Source: Rutidosis leptorrhynchoides (lineage: Eukaryota > Streptophyta > Magnoliopsida > Asterales > Asteraceae). From it: a stretch of 64,000 bases of DNA. Positions 1 to 13,119 of this stretch are shown here, in pieces. The first letter of the stretch is position 1. Every line of letters begins with the position of its first letter. A program made the translations under genes and the position numbers. The stretch is taken from NCBI RefSeq assembly GCF_046630445.1, contig NC_092341.1, positions 131,394,001 to 131,458,000 on the forward strand, written 5' to 3'. The notes below the pieces were generated by a model. That model ran no database searches. It was not told the DNA's origin and saw only the letters and a list, made by a program, of their open reading frames with translations.

Positions 1-1
1 C

Positions 2-3000
2 AATAATAACCGCAACAACAACAACAACAACAATCAGAAGCAGCTATGCCAAAGGTGTGAAAAGTATCACTCGGGGTTCTGCACCAAATTTTGCAACAAG
101 TGTAAAAGAAATGGTCATAGCGCGGCGAAGTATGAGGTCTACGGACCAGGGGTTATTAGAACGAAAGGAACAAATGGTGTCGGAACGAGTAATGGCGGAG
201 CAAGTAGTGTCGGAGCAAGTTATGCCAATGTAGTTTGTTATAAATGTGGAAAACCGGGTCACATTATTAGAAATTGCCCAAACCAGGAGAACACGAATGG
301 ACAAGGCCGCGGAAGAGTTTTCAATATTAATGCGGTAGAGGCACAGGAAGACCCGAAGCTTGTTACGGGTACGTTTCTTATTGACAATAAATCTGCTTAC
401 GTTTTATTTGATTCGGGTGCGGATAGAAGCTATATGAGTAGAGATTTTTGTGCTAAATTAAGTTGTCCATTGACGCCTTTGGATAGTAAATTTTTACTCG
501 AATTAGCAAATGGTAAATTAATTTCAGCAGATAATATATGTCGGAATCGAGAAATTAAACTGGTTAGCGAAACATTTAAGATTGATTTGATACCAGTAGA
601 GTTAGGGAGTTTTGATGTGATAATCGGTATGGACTGGTTGAAAGAAGTGAAAGCAGAGATCGTTTGTTACAAAAATGCAATTCGCATTATACGAGAAAAA
701 GGAAAACCCTTAATGGTGTACGGAGAAAAGGGCAACACGAAGCTACATCTTATTAGTAATTTGAAGGCACAAAAACTAATAAGAAAAGGTTGCTATGCTG
801 TTCTAGCACACGTCGAGAAAGTACAAACTGAAGAAAAGAGCATCAATGATGTTCCCATTGCAAAAGAATATCCCGATGTATTTCCGAAAGAATTACCGGG
901 ATTACCCCCACATCGATCCGTTGAATTTCAAATAGATCTTGTACCAGGAGCTGCACCAATAGCTCGTGCTCCTTACAGACTCGCACCCAGCGAGATGAAA
1001 GAACTGCAAAGCCAATTACAAGAACTTTTAGAGCGTGGTTTCATTCGACCAAGCACATCACCGTGGGGAGCTCCTGTTTTGTTTGTCAAGAAGAAAGATG
1101 GTACATTCAGGTTGTGTATCGACTACCGAGAGTTGAACAAACTTACCATCAAGAACCGCTACCCACTACCGAGAATCGATGACTTATTTGATCAACTACA
1201 AGGCTCGTCTGTTTATTCAAAGATTGACTTACGTTCCGGGTATCATCAAATGCGGGTGAAAGAAGATGATATTCCAAAGACTGCTTTCAGAACACGTTAC
1301 GGTCATTACAAGTTTATGGTCATGCCGTTTGGTTTAACTAATGCACCAGCTGTGTTCATGGACCTTATGAACCGAGTGTGTGGACCATACCTTGACAAGT
1401 TTGTCATTATTTTCATTGATGACATACTTATTTACTCAAAGAATGACCAAGAACACGGTGAACATTTGAGAAAGGTGTTAGAAGTATTGAGGAAGGAAGA
1501 ATTGTACGCTAAGTTTTCAAAGTGTGCATTTTGGTTGGAAGAAGTTCAATTCCTCGGTCACATAGTGAACAAAGAAGGTATTAAGGTGGATCCGGCAAAG
1601 ATAGAAACTGTTGAAAAGTGAGAAACCCCGAAAACTCCGAAACACATACGCCAGTTTTTAGGACTAGCTGGTTACTACAGAAGGTTCATCCAAGACTTTT
1701 CCAGAATAGCAAAACCCTTGACTGCATTAACGCATAAAGGGAAGAAATTTGAATGGAAGGATAAACAAGAGAAAGCGTTTCAGTTATTGAAGAAAAAGCT
1801 AACTACGGCACCTATATTGTCATTGCCTGAAGGGAATGATGATTTTGTGATTTATTGTGACGCATCAAAGCAAGGTCTCGGTTGTGTATTAATGCAACGA
1901 ACGAAGGTGATTGCTTATGCCTCTAGACAATTGAAGATTCACGAGCAAAATTATATGACGCATGATTTGGAATTAGGCGCGGTTGTTTTTGCATTAAAGA
2001 CTTGGAGGCACTACTTATATGGGGTCAAAAGTATTATATATACCGACCATAAAAGTCTTCAACACATATTTAATCAGAAACAACTGAATATGAGGCAGCG
2101 TAGGTGGATTGAATTGTTGAATGATTACGACTTTGAGATTCGTTACCACCCGGGGAAGGCAAATGTGGTAGCCGATGCCTTGAGCAGGAAGGACAGAGAA
2201 CCCATTCGAGTAAAATCTATGAATATAATGATTCATAATAACCTTACTACTCAAATAAATGAGGCGCAACAAGGAGTTTTAAAAGAGGGAAATTTAAAGG
2301 ATGAAATACCTAAAGGATCGGAGAAGCATCTTAATATTCGGGAAAACGGAACCCGGTATAGGGCTGAAAGGATTTGGGTACCAAAATTTGGAGATATGAG
2401 AGAAATCGTACTTAGAGAATCTCATAAAACCAGATACTCAATACATCCTGGAACGGGGAAAATGTACAAGGATCTCAAGAAACATTTTTGGTGGCCGGGT
2501 ATGAAAGCCGATGTTGCTAAATACGTAGGAGAATGTTTGACGTGTTCTAAGGTCAAAGCTGAGCATCAGAAACCATCAGGTCTACTTCAACAACCCGAAA
2601 TCCCGGAATGGAAATGGGAAAACATTACCATGGATTTCATCACTAAATTGCCAAGGACTGCAAGTGGTTTTGATACTATTTGGGTAATAGTTGATCGTAT
2701 CACCAAATCAGCACACTTCCTGCCAATAAGAGAAGATGACAAGATGGAGAAGTTAGCACAACTGTATTTGAAGGAAGTCGTCTCCAGACATGGAATACCA
2801 ATCTCTATTATCTCTGATAGGGATGGCAGATTTATTTCAAGATTCTGGCAGACATTACAGCAAGCATTAGGAACTCGTCTAGACATGAGTACTGCCTATC
2901 ATCCACAAACTGATGGGCAGAGCGAAAGGACGATACAAACGCTTGAAGACATGCTACGAGCATGTGTTATTGATTTTGGAAACAGTTGGGATCGACATCT

Positions 3001-3692
3001 ACCGTTAGCAAAATTTTCCTACAACAACAGCTACCATTCAAGCATTGAGATGGCACCGTTTGAAGCACTTTATGGTAGAAAGTGCAGGTCTCTGATTTGT
3101 TGAAGTGAAGTGGGGGATAGACAGATTACGGGTCCGGAGATTATACTAGAAACTACCGAGAAGATCATCCAAATTCAACAACGGTTGAAAACCGCCCAAA
3201 GTCGACAAAAGAGCTACACTGACATTAAAAGAAAAGATATAGAATTTGAAATTGGAGAGATGGTCATGCTTAAAGTTGCACCTTGGAAAGGCGTTGTTCG
3301 ATTTGGTAAACGAGGGAAATTAAATCCAAGGTATATTGGACCATTCAAGATTATTGATCGTGTCGGACCAGTAGCTTACCGACTTGAGTTACCTCAACAA
3401 CTCGCGACTGTACATAACACTTTCCACGTCTCGAATTTGAAGAAATGTTTTGCTAAAGAAGATCTCACTATTCCGTTAGATGAAATCCAAATCAACGAAA
3501 AACTTCAATTCATCGAAGAACCCGTCGAAATAGTGGATCGTGAGGTTAAAAGACTTAAACAAGATACCAATTGTTAAGGTTCGATGGAATGCTCGTAGAG
3601 GACCCGAGTTCACCTGGGAGCGTGAAGATCAGATGAAGAAGAAATACCCGCATCTATTTCCAGAAGATTCGTCAACACCTTCAACAGCTTAA
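2..3692 (+). pseudogene. Tekay-like gag-pol, broken (copy 1)
   Basis: Frame 2 is open from the window edge and reads through two gag zinc knuckles, protease (LFDSGA near 409-426), reverse transcriptase (FIDDILIYS near 1415-1440), RNase H ([16 protein letters not shown]), integrase (zinc-binding His/Cys region near 2410-2570, then DFITKLP, SDRDGRF and [11 protein letters not shown]) and a chromodomain-like tail. Lesions: TGG to TGA at 1619-1621 and 3101-3103 (Trp in the sister copy), a 5-bp deletion near 3560 that shifts the frame inside the tail, and the last Cys of the first knuckle changed to Tyr (TAT near 131). All point changes named are G-to-A on this strand. The family role is capsid formation, reverse transcription and integration; this copy is inactive. 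Confidence 0.93.
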
Positions 3693-3727
3693 AATTTTGG
3701 GACGAAATTTATTTAACAGGTAGGTAC

Positions 3728-6700
3728 TGTAGTGACCCGAACTTTTCCATGTTTATATATATTAATTGAGATTGATATTTACATGATTAAATGTTTCCAA
3801 CATGTTAAGCAATCAAACTTGTTAAGACTTGATTAATTGAAATATGTTTCATATAGACAATTGACCACCCAAGTTGACCGGTGATTCACGAACGTTAAAA
3901 CTTGTAAGAACTATATGATGACATATATATGGATATATATATAGTTAACATGATACTATGATAAGTAAACATATCATTAAGTATATTAACAATGAACTAC
4001 ATATGTAAAAACAAGACTACTAACTTAATGATTTTTAAACGAGACATATACGTAACGATTATCGTTGTAAAGACATTTAATGTATATATATCATATTAAG
4101 AGATATTCATACATGATAATATCATGATAATATAATAATTTAAAATCTCATTTGATATTATAAACATTGGGTTAACAACATTTAACAAGATCGTTAACCT
4201 AAAGGTTTCAAAACAACACTTACATGTAACGACTAACGATGACTTAACGACTCAGTTAAAATGTATATACATGTAGTGTTTTAATATGTATTTATACACT
4301 TTTTAAAGACTTCAATACACTTATCAAAATACTTCTACTTAACAAAAATGCTTACAATTACATCCTCGTTCAGTTTCATCAACAATTCTACTCGTATGCA
4401 CCCGTATTCGTACTCATACAATACACAGCTTTTAGATGTATGTACTATTGGTATATACACTCCAATGATTAGCTCTTAGCAGCCCATGTGAGTCACCTAA
4501 CACATGTGGGAACCATCATTTAGCAACTAGCATGAAATATCTCATAAAATTACAAAAATATGAGTAATCATTCATGACTTATTTACATGGAAACAAAATT
4601 ACATATCCTTTATATCTAATCCATACACCAACGACCAAAAACACCTACAAACACTTTCATTCTTCAATTTTATTCATCTAATTGATCTCTCTCAAGTTCT
4701 ATCTTCAAGTTCTAAGTGTTCTTCATAAATTCTACAAGTTCTAGTTACATAAAATCAAGAATACTTTCAAGTTTGCTAGCTCACTTCCAATCTTGTAAGG
4801 TGATCATCCAACCTCAAGAAATCTTTGTTTCTTACAGTAGGTTATCATTCTAATACAAGGTAATAATCATATTCAAACTTTGGTTCAATTTCTATAACTA
4901 TAACAATCTTATTTCAAGTGATGATCTTACTTGAACTTGTTTTCGTGTCATGATTCTGCTTCAAGAACTTCGAGCCATCCAAGGATCCGTTGAAGCTAGA
5001 TCTATTTTTCCCTTTTCCTGTAGGTTTATCCAAGGAACTTAAGGTAGTAATGATGTTCATAACATCATTCGATTCATACATATAAAGCTATCTTATTCGA
5101 AGGTTTAAACTTGTAATCACTAGAACATAGTTTAGTTAATTCTAAACTTGTTCGCAAACAAAAGTTAATCCTTCTAACTTGACTTTTAAAATCAACTAAA
5201 CACATGTTATATATCTATATGATATGCTAACTTAATGATTTAAAACCTGGAAACACGAAAAACACCGTAAAATCGGATTTAAGCCGTCGTAGTAACACCG
5301 CGGGCTGTTTTGGGTTAGTTAATTAAAAACTATGATAAACTTTGATTTAAAAGTTGTTATTCTGAGAAAATGATTTTTATTATGAACATGAAACTATATC
5401 CAAAAACTATGGTTAAACTCAAAGTGGAAGTATGTTTTCTAAAATGGTCATCTAGACGTCGTTCTTTCGACTAAAATGACTACCTTTACAAAAACGACTT
5501 GTAACTTATTTTTTCGACTATAAACCTATACTTTTTCTATTTAGATTCATAAAATAGATTTCAATATGAAACCATAGCAATTTGATTCACTCAAAACGGA
5601 TTTAAAATGAAGAAGTTATGGGTAAAACAAGTTTGGATAATTTTTCTCATTTTAGCTACGTGAAAATTGGTAACAAATCTATTCCAACCATAACTTAATC
5701 AACTTGTATTGTATATTACGTAATCTTGAGATACCATAGACACGTATACAATGTTTCGACCTATCATGTCGACACATCTATATATATTTCGGAACAACCA
5801 TAGACACTCTATATGTGAATGTTGGAGTTAGCTATACAGGGTTGAGGTTGATTCCAAAATATATATAGTTTGAGTTGTGATCAATACTGAGATACGTATA
5901 CACTGGGTCGTGGATTGATTCAAGATAATATTTATCGATTTATTTATGTACATCTAACTGTGGACAACTAGTTGTAGGTTACTAACGAGGACAGCTGACT
6001 TAATAAACTTAAAACATCAAAATATATTAAAAGTGTTATAAATATATTTTGAACATGCTTTGATATATATGTATATATTGTTATAGGTTCGTGAATCAAC
6101 CAGTGGCCAAGTCTTACTTCCCGACGAAGTAAAAATCTGTGAAAGTGAGTTATAGTCTCACTTTTAAAATCTAATATTTTTGGGTTGAGAATACATGCAG
6201 GTTTTATAAATGATTTACAAAATAGACACAAGTACGTGAAACTACATTCTATGGTTGAATTATCGAAATTGAATATGCCCCTTTTTATTAAGTCTTGTAA
6301 TCTAAGAATTAGGGAACAGACACCCTAATTGACGCGAATCCTAAAGATAGATCTATTGGGCCTAACAAACCCCATCCAAAGTACCGGATGCTTTAGTAAT
6401 TCGAAATTTATATCATATCCGAAGGGTGTCCCGGAATGATGGGGATATTCTTATATATGCATCTTGTTAATGTCGGTTACCAGGTGTTCACCATATGAAT
6501 GATTTTTATCTCTATGTATGGGATGTATATTGAAATATGAAATCTTGTGGTCTATTGTTACGATTTGATATATATAGGTTAAACCTATAACTCACCAACA
6601 TTTTTGTTGACGTTTAAAGCATGTTTATTCTCAGGTGAATACTAAGAGCTTCCGCTGTTGCATACTAAAATAAGGACAAGATTTGGAGTCCATGTTTGTA

Positions 6701-6978
6701 TGATACTGTGTAAAAACTGCATTCAAGAAAATGATTTCGATGTAACATATTTGTATTGTAAACCATTATGTAATGGTCGTGTGTAAACAGAATATTTTAG
6801 ATTATCATTATTTGATAATCTACGTACAGCTTTTTAAACCTTTATTTATGAAATAAAGGTTATGGTTTGTTTTAAAAATGAATGCAGTCTTTGAAAAACG
6901 TCTCATATAGAGGTCAAAACCTCGCAATGAAATCAATTAATATGGAACGTTTTTAATCAATAAGAACGGGACATTTCA
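3728..6978 (+). repeat. 3' LTR of Tekay-like copy 1
   Basis: Begins TGTAGTGACCCG and ends GGGACATTTCA, the same ends as the LTR at 26835-30273. The purine-rich GGGACGAAATTT just upstream (about 3699-3712) is the likely polypurine tract. About 3.25 kb, shorter than the 3.44-kb sister LTR mainly because it has one instead of two copies of an internal unit of about 190 bp. No convincing coding sequence; an 87-codon minus-strand ORF recurs only because the LTR recurs. Confidence 0.92.
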
Positions 6979-7189
6979 CCACATGAGTCCAAGTTCAGTC
7001 ATGGATACTTTATCATCATCTTCTTTTCTGAAGAAGATGTTGTGACTTATGATCATTTTGCATGTCCCATACTCTGGTCGAATGTCATTGTCAAAAACTC
7101 CTTCTTGACAGAGAGTACTTAGTTTTAGTTGTGGATCAATGAAGAGTGAGGTTAGTGCTCTTCTTGGAATGAACCTGGGAAGGAGTTGT
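6979..7189 (-). pseudogene. Plant-transposon/env-like gene, 3' fragment
   Basis: The minus strand continues the protein begun at 15625-15222, once element E (7190-15216) is removed. Across the break the frame stays open and reads towards LGLMW, which aligns with FALMW of the neighbouring paralogue at 16017-17087. It is cut at 6979 by the end of the Tekay LTR. Likely a piece of a putative plant transposon protein domain (the group found near the env position of some LTR elements). Function unknown; non-functional here. Confidence 0.6.
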
Positions 7190-8370
7190 TGATGTGTGCG
7201 AGGTGGGGTACGGAATACTATATATTTTTAATACGAAATACGTTACAAATTATACAATTTTTATTATTTATTTACAGATGGGATATACCTAAACCTTGCT
7301 ACAACACTATAGGCAGTGTACCTAATCGTAGAGTAGTATAGTTTTTAGTAAGTCTGGTTCGTTCCACAGGAAGACGACTTATTTTACACTATATTTTTAA
7401 ACAATTATATTTGTACAAAATATATTATATATAGTAATAATATATAAAAGGGGGTTTACCGTTTAATGACCGGTTTGTCGATTTTATATTTTAAGCGAAG
7501 AGTAAAGTAAATGACAATAATTAAAGTGTGTAAAATAAATAACAATAATTAAAATAACAAAAAAAATAAAAGTACGAGGAAATATGAAATAAAATATATT
7601 ATGCTTATTTAAACTTCCGTACTCATGATGTTTGACGTTTTGATTTTTATTTATTACCCTGGGTTAATTGTCCTTTGTCCTGTATTATTCGATAAGTCCA
7701 TCTGGTTTTGTCCATAATAGTCCATCGGTTATAATTATAAAGTGCGAGGGTCTTCGCTAAATTAACCTTATACCCGAAGTCAAATATTCCAACTAATTGG
7801 GGATTTAAACCGTAATAAGGTCTTAATACTTTGTTTAATGATAACACCAGGTTATCGACTGCATGTAATCCAAAGTTTTAATACTTTATTAACAATTACA
7901 CCAATTACCCTTGTATGTAATCCACCCCTGTTTTAATGAGTCCATTGATTATTAATCCATTCCCCGTGTTCGGTAAAATGAACAATTATTGGTATATATA
8001 GATATCCCGCCTACCGTACTCGATCAAGCGTATGTGGTTATATATAACTACGTCAAATTGTAAATATCTATATTAATCAAATATAAAGTCCATTAATAAC
8101 CCATAGTCTCATTTCCACAAGTGTCGTTCTTTTGTCCAAACCCCAATTATGTTCCAAAGCCCAATAACCCCGTCTTTATATTTAGCCCAACATCATGATT
8201 ACTTCGGCTCAAATAAGCATAATAATAAATTAAGTATGAGACATTAATTTAAAAGGGAGAACATAGCTTACATTGATTATTTATCGCGTAGTGTTACACG
8301 GACAGAACTTCGACTTCAAAACCCATAAAATAACCGTTACAATACCCAAACTAATCTAATATAAAACTAA

Positions 8371-8374
<4 letters not shown>

Positions 8375-8446
<72 letters not shown>

Positions 8447-8447
8447 T
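8375..8447. repeat. (TA)n array in E 3' LTR, first
   Basis: Nearly pure TA dinucleotide run with one G interruption near 8431. A shorter run is at the same place in the sister LTR (14459-14526). Confidence 0.95.
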
Positions 8448-8528
8448 AAAAAGAGGGAGTATATATATTTTGGTGTGTTCTCTCGGCTGAATTCGATGGC
8501 TTTTATAGGCTATTTCTGAAACCGACAG

Positions 8529-8576
8529 CTCCGCGAGTGTGGAGTTTTTACCCTTTACAGCTCCGCGAGTGCGGAG
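8529..8576. promoter_or_regulatory. Paired GC-rich palindrome, E 3' LTR
   Basis: Two units, CTCCGCGAGTGTGGAG and CTCCGCGAGTGCGGAG, starting 32 bp apart in AT-rich DNA. The second unit has perfect 6-bp arms (CTCCGC/GCGGAG). Related pairs occur eight more times in elements A, B and E. Function unknown; candidate protein-binding palindrome or RNA hairpin. Confidence 0.7.
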
Positions 8577-8626
8577 CTTCAGATTCCAGCTCACCAAATT
8601 TTGGATCCTAGCTTTGTCGACATATT

Positions 8627-8736
<110 letters not shown>

Positions 8737-9134
8737 AATAATTTATATAATTATTTATATATTATATTTTATTCTTGTGCATAGTTGACTTGTAATTTTA
8801 GGTCCGTTGCGTCGTGCATTTACGCCCGGTTTATGTCCCGGTTCCGGATTTTCGAACTTCCTTTCGTACGCGTAGATATCTTGTACTTTGCGTTTCGCGG
8901 CTTGTACTCTTGTAATTTTTAGACGTTTCTCATCAATAATTTGAACCACTTGAATTGTATCTTGTACATTTGAGCTTTTTGGACGTTTGCATCTTCAAAT
9001 CGTCATTTTCGCCTTTTGTCTTCGCACTTATTTATTTAAACGAATATTACATAAAAATAGAACAATTGCAACTAAAAGCTTTACATATTGAAAGGATATT
9101 GCTACTAAATATATGTTCATTTGGAGCACTATCA

Positions 9135-9149
9135 AATATCCCCACACTT
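9135..9149 (-). promoter_or_regulatory. Polypurine tract of element E, LTR-proximal
   Basis: On the minus strand AAGTGTGGGGATATT directly precedes the LTR start TGATAG, the expected position for plus-strand DNA priming. Further copies of the core lie at 10441-10450, 10681-10690 and 10996-11005. Confidence 0.75.
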
Positions 9150-10977
9150 GAACGTTGCTTATCCTCAAGCAATACAGAACTTGAAATTAAATCACACTTC
9201 ACTCGAATCAATTTTTTTATTCTCACACTTTATACATCAGTGATTTTGATATGGCGGTATAAACAATGATAGTAACAATGTGGTTTACAGTCCCACATGA
9301 CTATGAAAATTTAGATCCTTTAAGGAAATTGGATCTTTATGAGAACAATTGATCTTTTGAAAATTCATTCTAGCTTTTACCCTAGATAAGTTTTCTGATT
9401 TGACCCTTCACTGGTGTTTGCAAATTATTTTTGTGGATTTTGTGGGTTTCAGATTTGAAAATTTTAGCTCAAAACTTATGGTTTTGTGTCACCCACTTGC
9501 TAACCTTGTATTGGGAAAGCAACAAGTCTAGTATACTTGCTCCGTATATTACCTTTCGGTAAACTACCATCCGGTTGTAAAGGAAAGCGTTGAACAAGCA
9601 ACTGTTAAGGCAATGTCCCGTGACATGCTTTTAATTATGGTCTATATCGTGTCGGATGCAATTACTATCCTTTGTAGGAGCAATAGTAAAGATCACCCTA
9701 TAGTTTTTCGGTCTGGCACAAGGTCCTGTCTTCGACGATGCTATGCAACCAACGTTCTTACGGTTGACACCCGAATTGGTTCAGGTGACCTAATGAATTC
9801 CGGTGAATTCTTAGAATTTTACGTTCAATGGTAATGAACGCATTGAAAATAGGTTTTCAGAAAACAAATCGGTTTTAATTTGATCAAAATATTTTCTTGT
9901 TAAAGCTCGAGTTTAGATATCATCGAATTTCATGAGTTTATAATTCTCAATCGTTAAAGTCAATCTCAAGGATTGAGTAATATCAGGCTTAAAAGCTGAT
10001 TTTTAATCTTTAAGGAGATTATCCTTTCTGGGGGTCTGATTCATTAGTCTTATCAAGCTAATTTGCACGGCGCCCTCTCCATTTTACGAGATAGATCCTC
10101 TCATGGTTAGGATAAGTCTGACCACTTGGCGACCCTGTTTGATGCTGAGGTCCGTGGATTTCCTTCTGATTTTAGTGATGACTTTTCTAAATTTTTCGTC
10201 AACCTACAGCTGGTCTGGATGACAACTTCTTGACCTAAATCAAGAAGCGCGTGTCTTTTTAGGAAGACTTTAATTCCTTTTAATGATAGAATTGATTCAT
10301 CGTGTAGATCCATCTTTCTTTCAAATATATTACAGTAAACCGGGTAAAACAGTTAATTTAGTCTAAAACAAAAGCACCTGCAATAAACTTTACAGAAACA
10401 TGTGATAGATAGTTTTTAATTGAATAACTTGGTACATTCTCCCCACACTTGGCTTTTTTCATGCGTCTTTTTATATCTTAATAAGTAAATTCAAGCGTTT
10501 TAGTTGTTTATCAATTTATGTCCTTTTCGAGGTAACGATAATTTCGGCATTAACACCTAGTTTTATCGTTCATAAATATGTATAAACATGATTTTGAATT
10601 CATTTAGTTGAAAATTTTTCAAATTTTCATAAAATTTAGAAAATAAACCAAGTATAAACCCGAGAGAATTTATAACCCTTCCCCACACTTGAGATCATGC
10701 AATGCCCTCATTTGCATGAAATTTGACTATAATTATAAATTCATGAGGGTGATTAGTGTAGAAAAGTGATTAAGAATACCCAGTTTGTAATTTCAAAGCT
10801 CGTCGAATGATAGATGGTGCACCTCATCGTTCATTCCTTCTTGTTTTATCACATATGTTTTTTTTCAAAAACGGCTGCTTTTCTGAACTGTTTACTAATA
10901 TTTGAAAATGCGTCTTTTACCCTAATCGTGCATTTTTATTAACGAGTTATGCACTAACCCGAACCCCTAATTTAACG
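9135..10977 (-). other. 3' non-coding region of element E
   Basis: About 1.8 kb between the ORF stop and the 3' LTR, collinear with 33999-35698 (element A) and 37688-39376 (element B). Three polypurine-like cores in it (CCCCACACTT on +) lie at similar spacing in the relatives. The best-conserved stretch is about 10080-10320. It holds a 68-codon minus-strand ORF whose copies differ mostly by amino-acid-changing substitutions, so I read it as conserved non-coding sequence. Confidence 0.7.
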
Positions 10978-12111
10978 TTAAGTGGGGTTAGACTTCCCCA
11001 CACTTAGCTGACGACATGTGAAGTCGGTAGAATAAGTTCCAAGAATTAAAATAGTGAGCCAGTTATTTACATCTCGGGTGGTGTATAATATATCAATGGG
11101 TTTAAAGTTTAGACCCACCCGACCGTCACTACTTAATTCTTTTCTAAGTGTAGCTTTTAGTAAATGGATATGTCTCTTTTCTGGTTCTTGATCAAATGGA
11201 TCGATATACACTGACATACATATTATAGGGTGGACAATTCCTAACATTTCCTTCCGTTCATTCTCGGGATCAAAGGTTTCACCTCTATTACCTAATTGGG
11301 TGAAATCCGAGGTGTCATTATCTATTACAGCTCGTAGTTCATCTTCGGTAGATGACTCGTCTATTGAGAATATTGGGTTGGAAGGTTGTGGAATGGTGAA
11401 TTTCGGGATCGAAGTAGATTCTTCTTCATTAACGGTACTTATCGGTCCCACCATTTTGGTCTCGGGGGTAAAATTTTCAACGTTATCGTTTTCCCAAGAG
11501 TACCAATTTGTCACCCTTACTTCTTCTTCATCCATTGATGGATCGATGATTTCGTCGGTAGAGGCTAATGTGTTGATATGTTGTGAAATTGGTAAAACTG
11601 AATAAAAAGTATCATCGGAATAATTGGTGATTTCGGAGCTCTCGAATTCAACAAAATTCGATGATATGAGATTTTCTTGCATAATACTCCTCAGATCAAC
11701 AGGTGTATAATCTGATAGAGTTTCAGCTTGCCTTTTTACAAACTCTCTCATTTGTTCATTTTGAGCATCAAGTTCTTCGAGTTTGATTTTCATATAATCT
11801 AAAGAATTTTCAAACACATAATTTTCCTCATCCTCTGGTTGTTGAGTTTGGATATATTCTTGGGAATAATCCCAATTTGAATTGTATTCTTCATAATCAT
11901 TCCATTCAGGTTCCATGGGTGCGTAATTTTCCATAGGAACATAATAATAACATTCCCATGTTGAATGATAATCTCCACAGATTTCACAGCCAGTTATTGT
12001 TTCGTCATTCGTGAGCCAAGATTGACCGAACGAATTTTCATCAACACCCGTTTGAGAGTATTGATTTCGTATGTCATAAAGAGTTTCCAAAATATTTTCA
12101 AGATTTTCCAT
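10978..12111 (-). CDS. Acidic zinc-knuckle protein of non-autonomous element E
   Basis: An intact 377-codon ORF starting ATGGAAAATCTT. Residues 42-54 are CEICGDYHSTWEC, a C-x2-C-x3-H-x4-C knuckle with the spacing of the Athila-type gag knuckle seen in element B (CEQCGGPHLTKDC). The middle is rich in Glu, Asp, Ser and Asn, with a possible coiled-coil stretch near 105-130 (LEELDAQNEQMREFVKRQAE). No capsid, protease or polymerase domain is recognisable. The 3' end overlaps an AAGTGTGGGGAAG tract, as the end of pol does in B, which suggests the ORF sits where gag-pol would be. It may bind element RNA or be a rearranged gag remnant; the function is unknown. No lesion is visible although the LTRs have diverged. 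Confidence 0.7.
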   Translation of the reverse strand: MENLENILETLYDIRNQYSQTGVDENSFGQSWLTNDETITGCEICGDYHSTWECYYYVPMENYAPMEPEWNDYEEYNSNWDYSQEYIQTQQPEDEENYVFENSLDYMKIKLEELDAQNEQMREFVKRQAETLSDYTPVDLRSIMQENLISSNFVEFESSEITNYSDDTFYSVLPISQHINTLASTDEIIDPSMDEEEVRVTNWYSWENDNVENFTPETKMVGPISTVNEEESTSIPKFTIPQPSNPIFSIDESSTEDELRAVIDNDTSDFTQLGNRGETFDPENERKEMLGIVHPIICMSVYIDPFDQEPEKRHIHLLKATLRKELSSDGRVGLNFKPIDILYTTRDVNNWLTILILGTYSTDFTCRQLSVGKSNPT

Positions 12112-13070
12112 ACTACACTTATTACCAAATTTTAGCTACAATGTGGTGCATTTACTAATTATCCTATTAGTTATAAAATAAAATAAAATAAATTATATGA
12201 GTTATCAAATTAATAGACTTTTCTGATTTTACCCACGTTTCGAATAGCCAATAGATGCAGCAGGTAGCCAGGACCCTTTAAATCGGAAGCCCACAACTCG
12301 CCACTAACAAAACCAACTATTACTACGAACCAGAAAATTTGGATGTCTATCAATTTAACTGCTTAAAATAATTTTTCGTTTTAAAATTTTAGAGAAGAAA
12401 TAGAAAAAATTCTAAGTCCTAAAAACTAGAGCGTCGAGAAAAAAGAAAGAAAAAGAGCACGTCGAAAAACGTCGAAAAATAAAAGGTCGAAAAATAAAAA
12501 TAAGAAAATAAAGCGTCGAAACTTAGTATTCAAAAAACTAAATATTAAAAGTTATGTCTAAAGGTATTAAAGCTTAAAAGGAATTCTATATCCAAAACGG
12601 CAATAACTTAAAAAGTACTGAAATTTTAAAATGGCGTCGCAAAATTCTAAAGCACCTAAATCTTAGTCTAAAGAAAAGGCACTTAAGGGATTTTACGGCA
12701 ATGTCTTAAAAGCTAAAAATATAAGTAACTACGGCAAAATACTAGTCTTAAAACTAATTACGAACGATAAATATAAAAATTACGAATTAAGCGATATAAA
12801 TATACAATTTATAAAAAGAAACTAAAAATGATAAAATTACAATTTTTATAAAAATATTATTTTTATATTATTATTATATAAAAATATTAATCTATAAATT
12901 TAATAATAATATTAAAACTTAATATTACTAATTATATATTAAAACTAGAAAATTAAATAAACAAACTCTAATTAATAACAATAATTTAATTAAACCCTAA
13001 AAATTAAATAATAAATACAAATTTAACCGAAATTCGTAATTAATGCAGCTAGGGTTGACCTATCAGACGA

Positions 13071-13119
13071 CTCCGCGAGTGCGGTCTGCTGGTGCTAGAA
13101 AAGCTCCGCGAGTGCGGAG
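13071..13119. promoter_or_regulatory. Paired GC-rich palindrome, E leader
   Basis: Units CTCCGCGAGTGCGG (13071) and CTCCGCGAGTGCGGAG (13104), starts 33 bp apart. The spacer is unrelated to the LTR spacer, yet the distance is kept. Confidence 0.7.

Larger units (their letters stand above)
1..6978 (+). mobile_element. Tekay-like Ty3/gypsy retrotransposon, 3' part
   Basis: The window opens inside the gag gene of a chromovirus-type LTR retrotransposon. The order is gag zinc knuckles, protease, reverse transcriptase, RNase H, integrase, chromodomain-like tail, then the 3' LTR from 3728 to 6978. The 5' LTR and start of gag lie off the left edge. It is closely related to the element at 17919-30273. 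The reading frame is broken by two nonsense codons and a 5-bp deletion, so this copy cannot make a full polyprotein. Its right end abuts a minus-strand pseudogene at 6979; no TSD can be tested because the left end is missing. Confidence 0.93.

Noticed and set aside
5968..6231. 87-codon minus-strand ORF repeated at 19231-19494 and 29263-29526
   Set aside because: It recurs because it lies in three copies of the same LTR; composition is ordinary AT-rich and no domain is visible.
10107..10313. 68-codon ORF with homologues at 34994-35215 and 38644-38850
   Set aside because: Differences between copies mostly change amino acids; I keep the region as conserved non-coding sequence instead.
11300..11605. 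101-codon plus-strand ORF
   Set aside because: Antisense shadow of the 377-codon ORF of element E.
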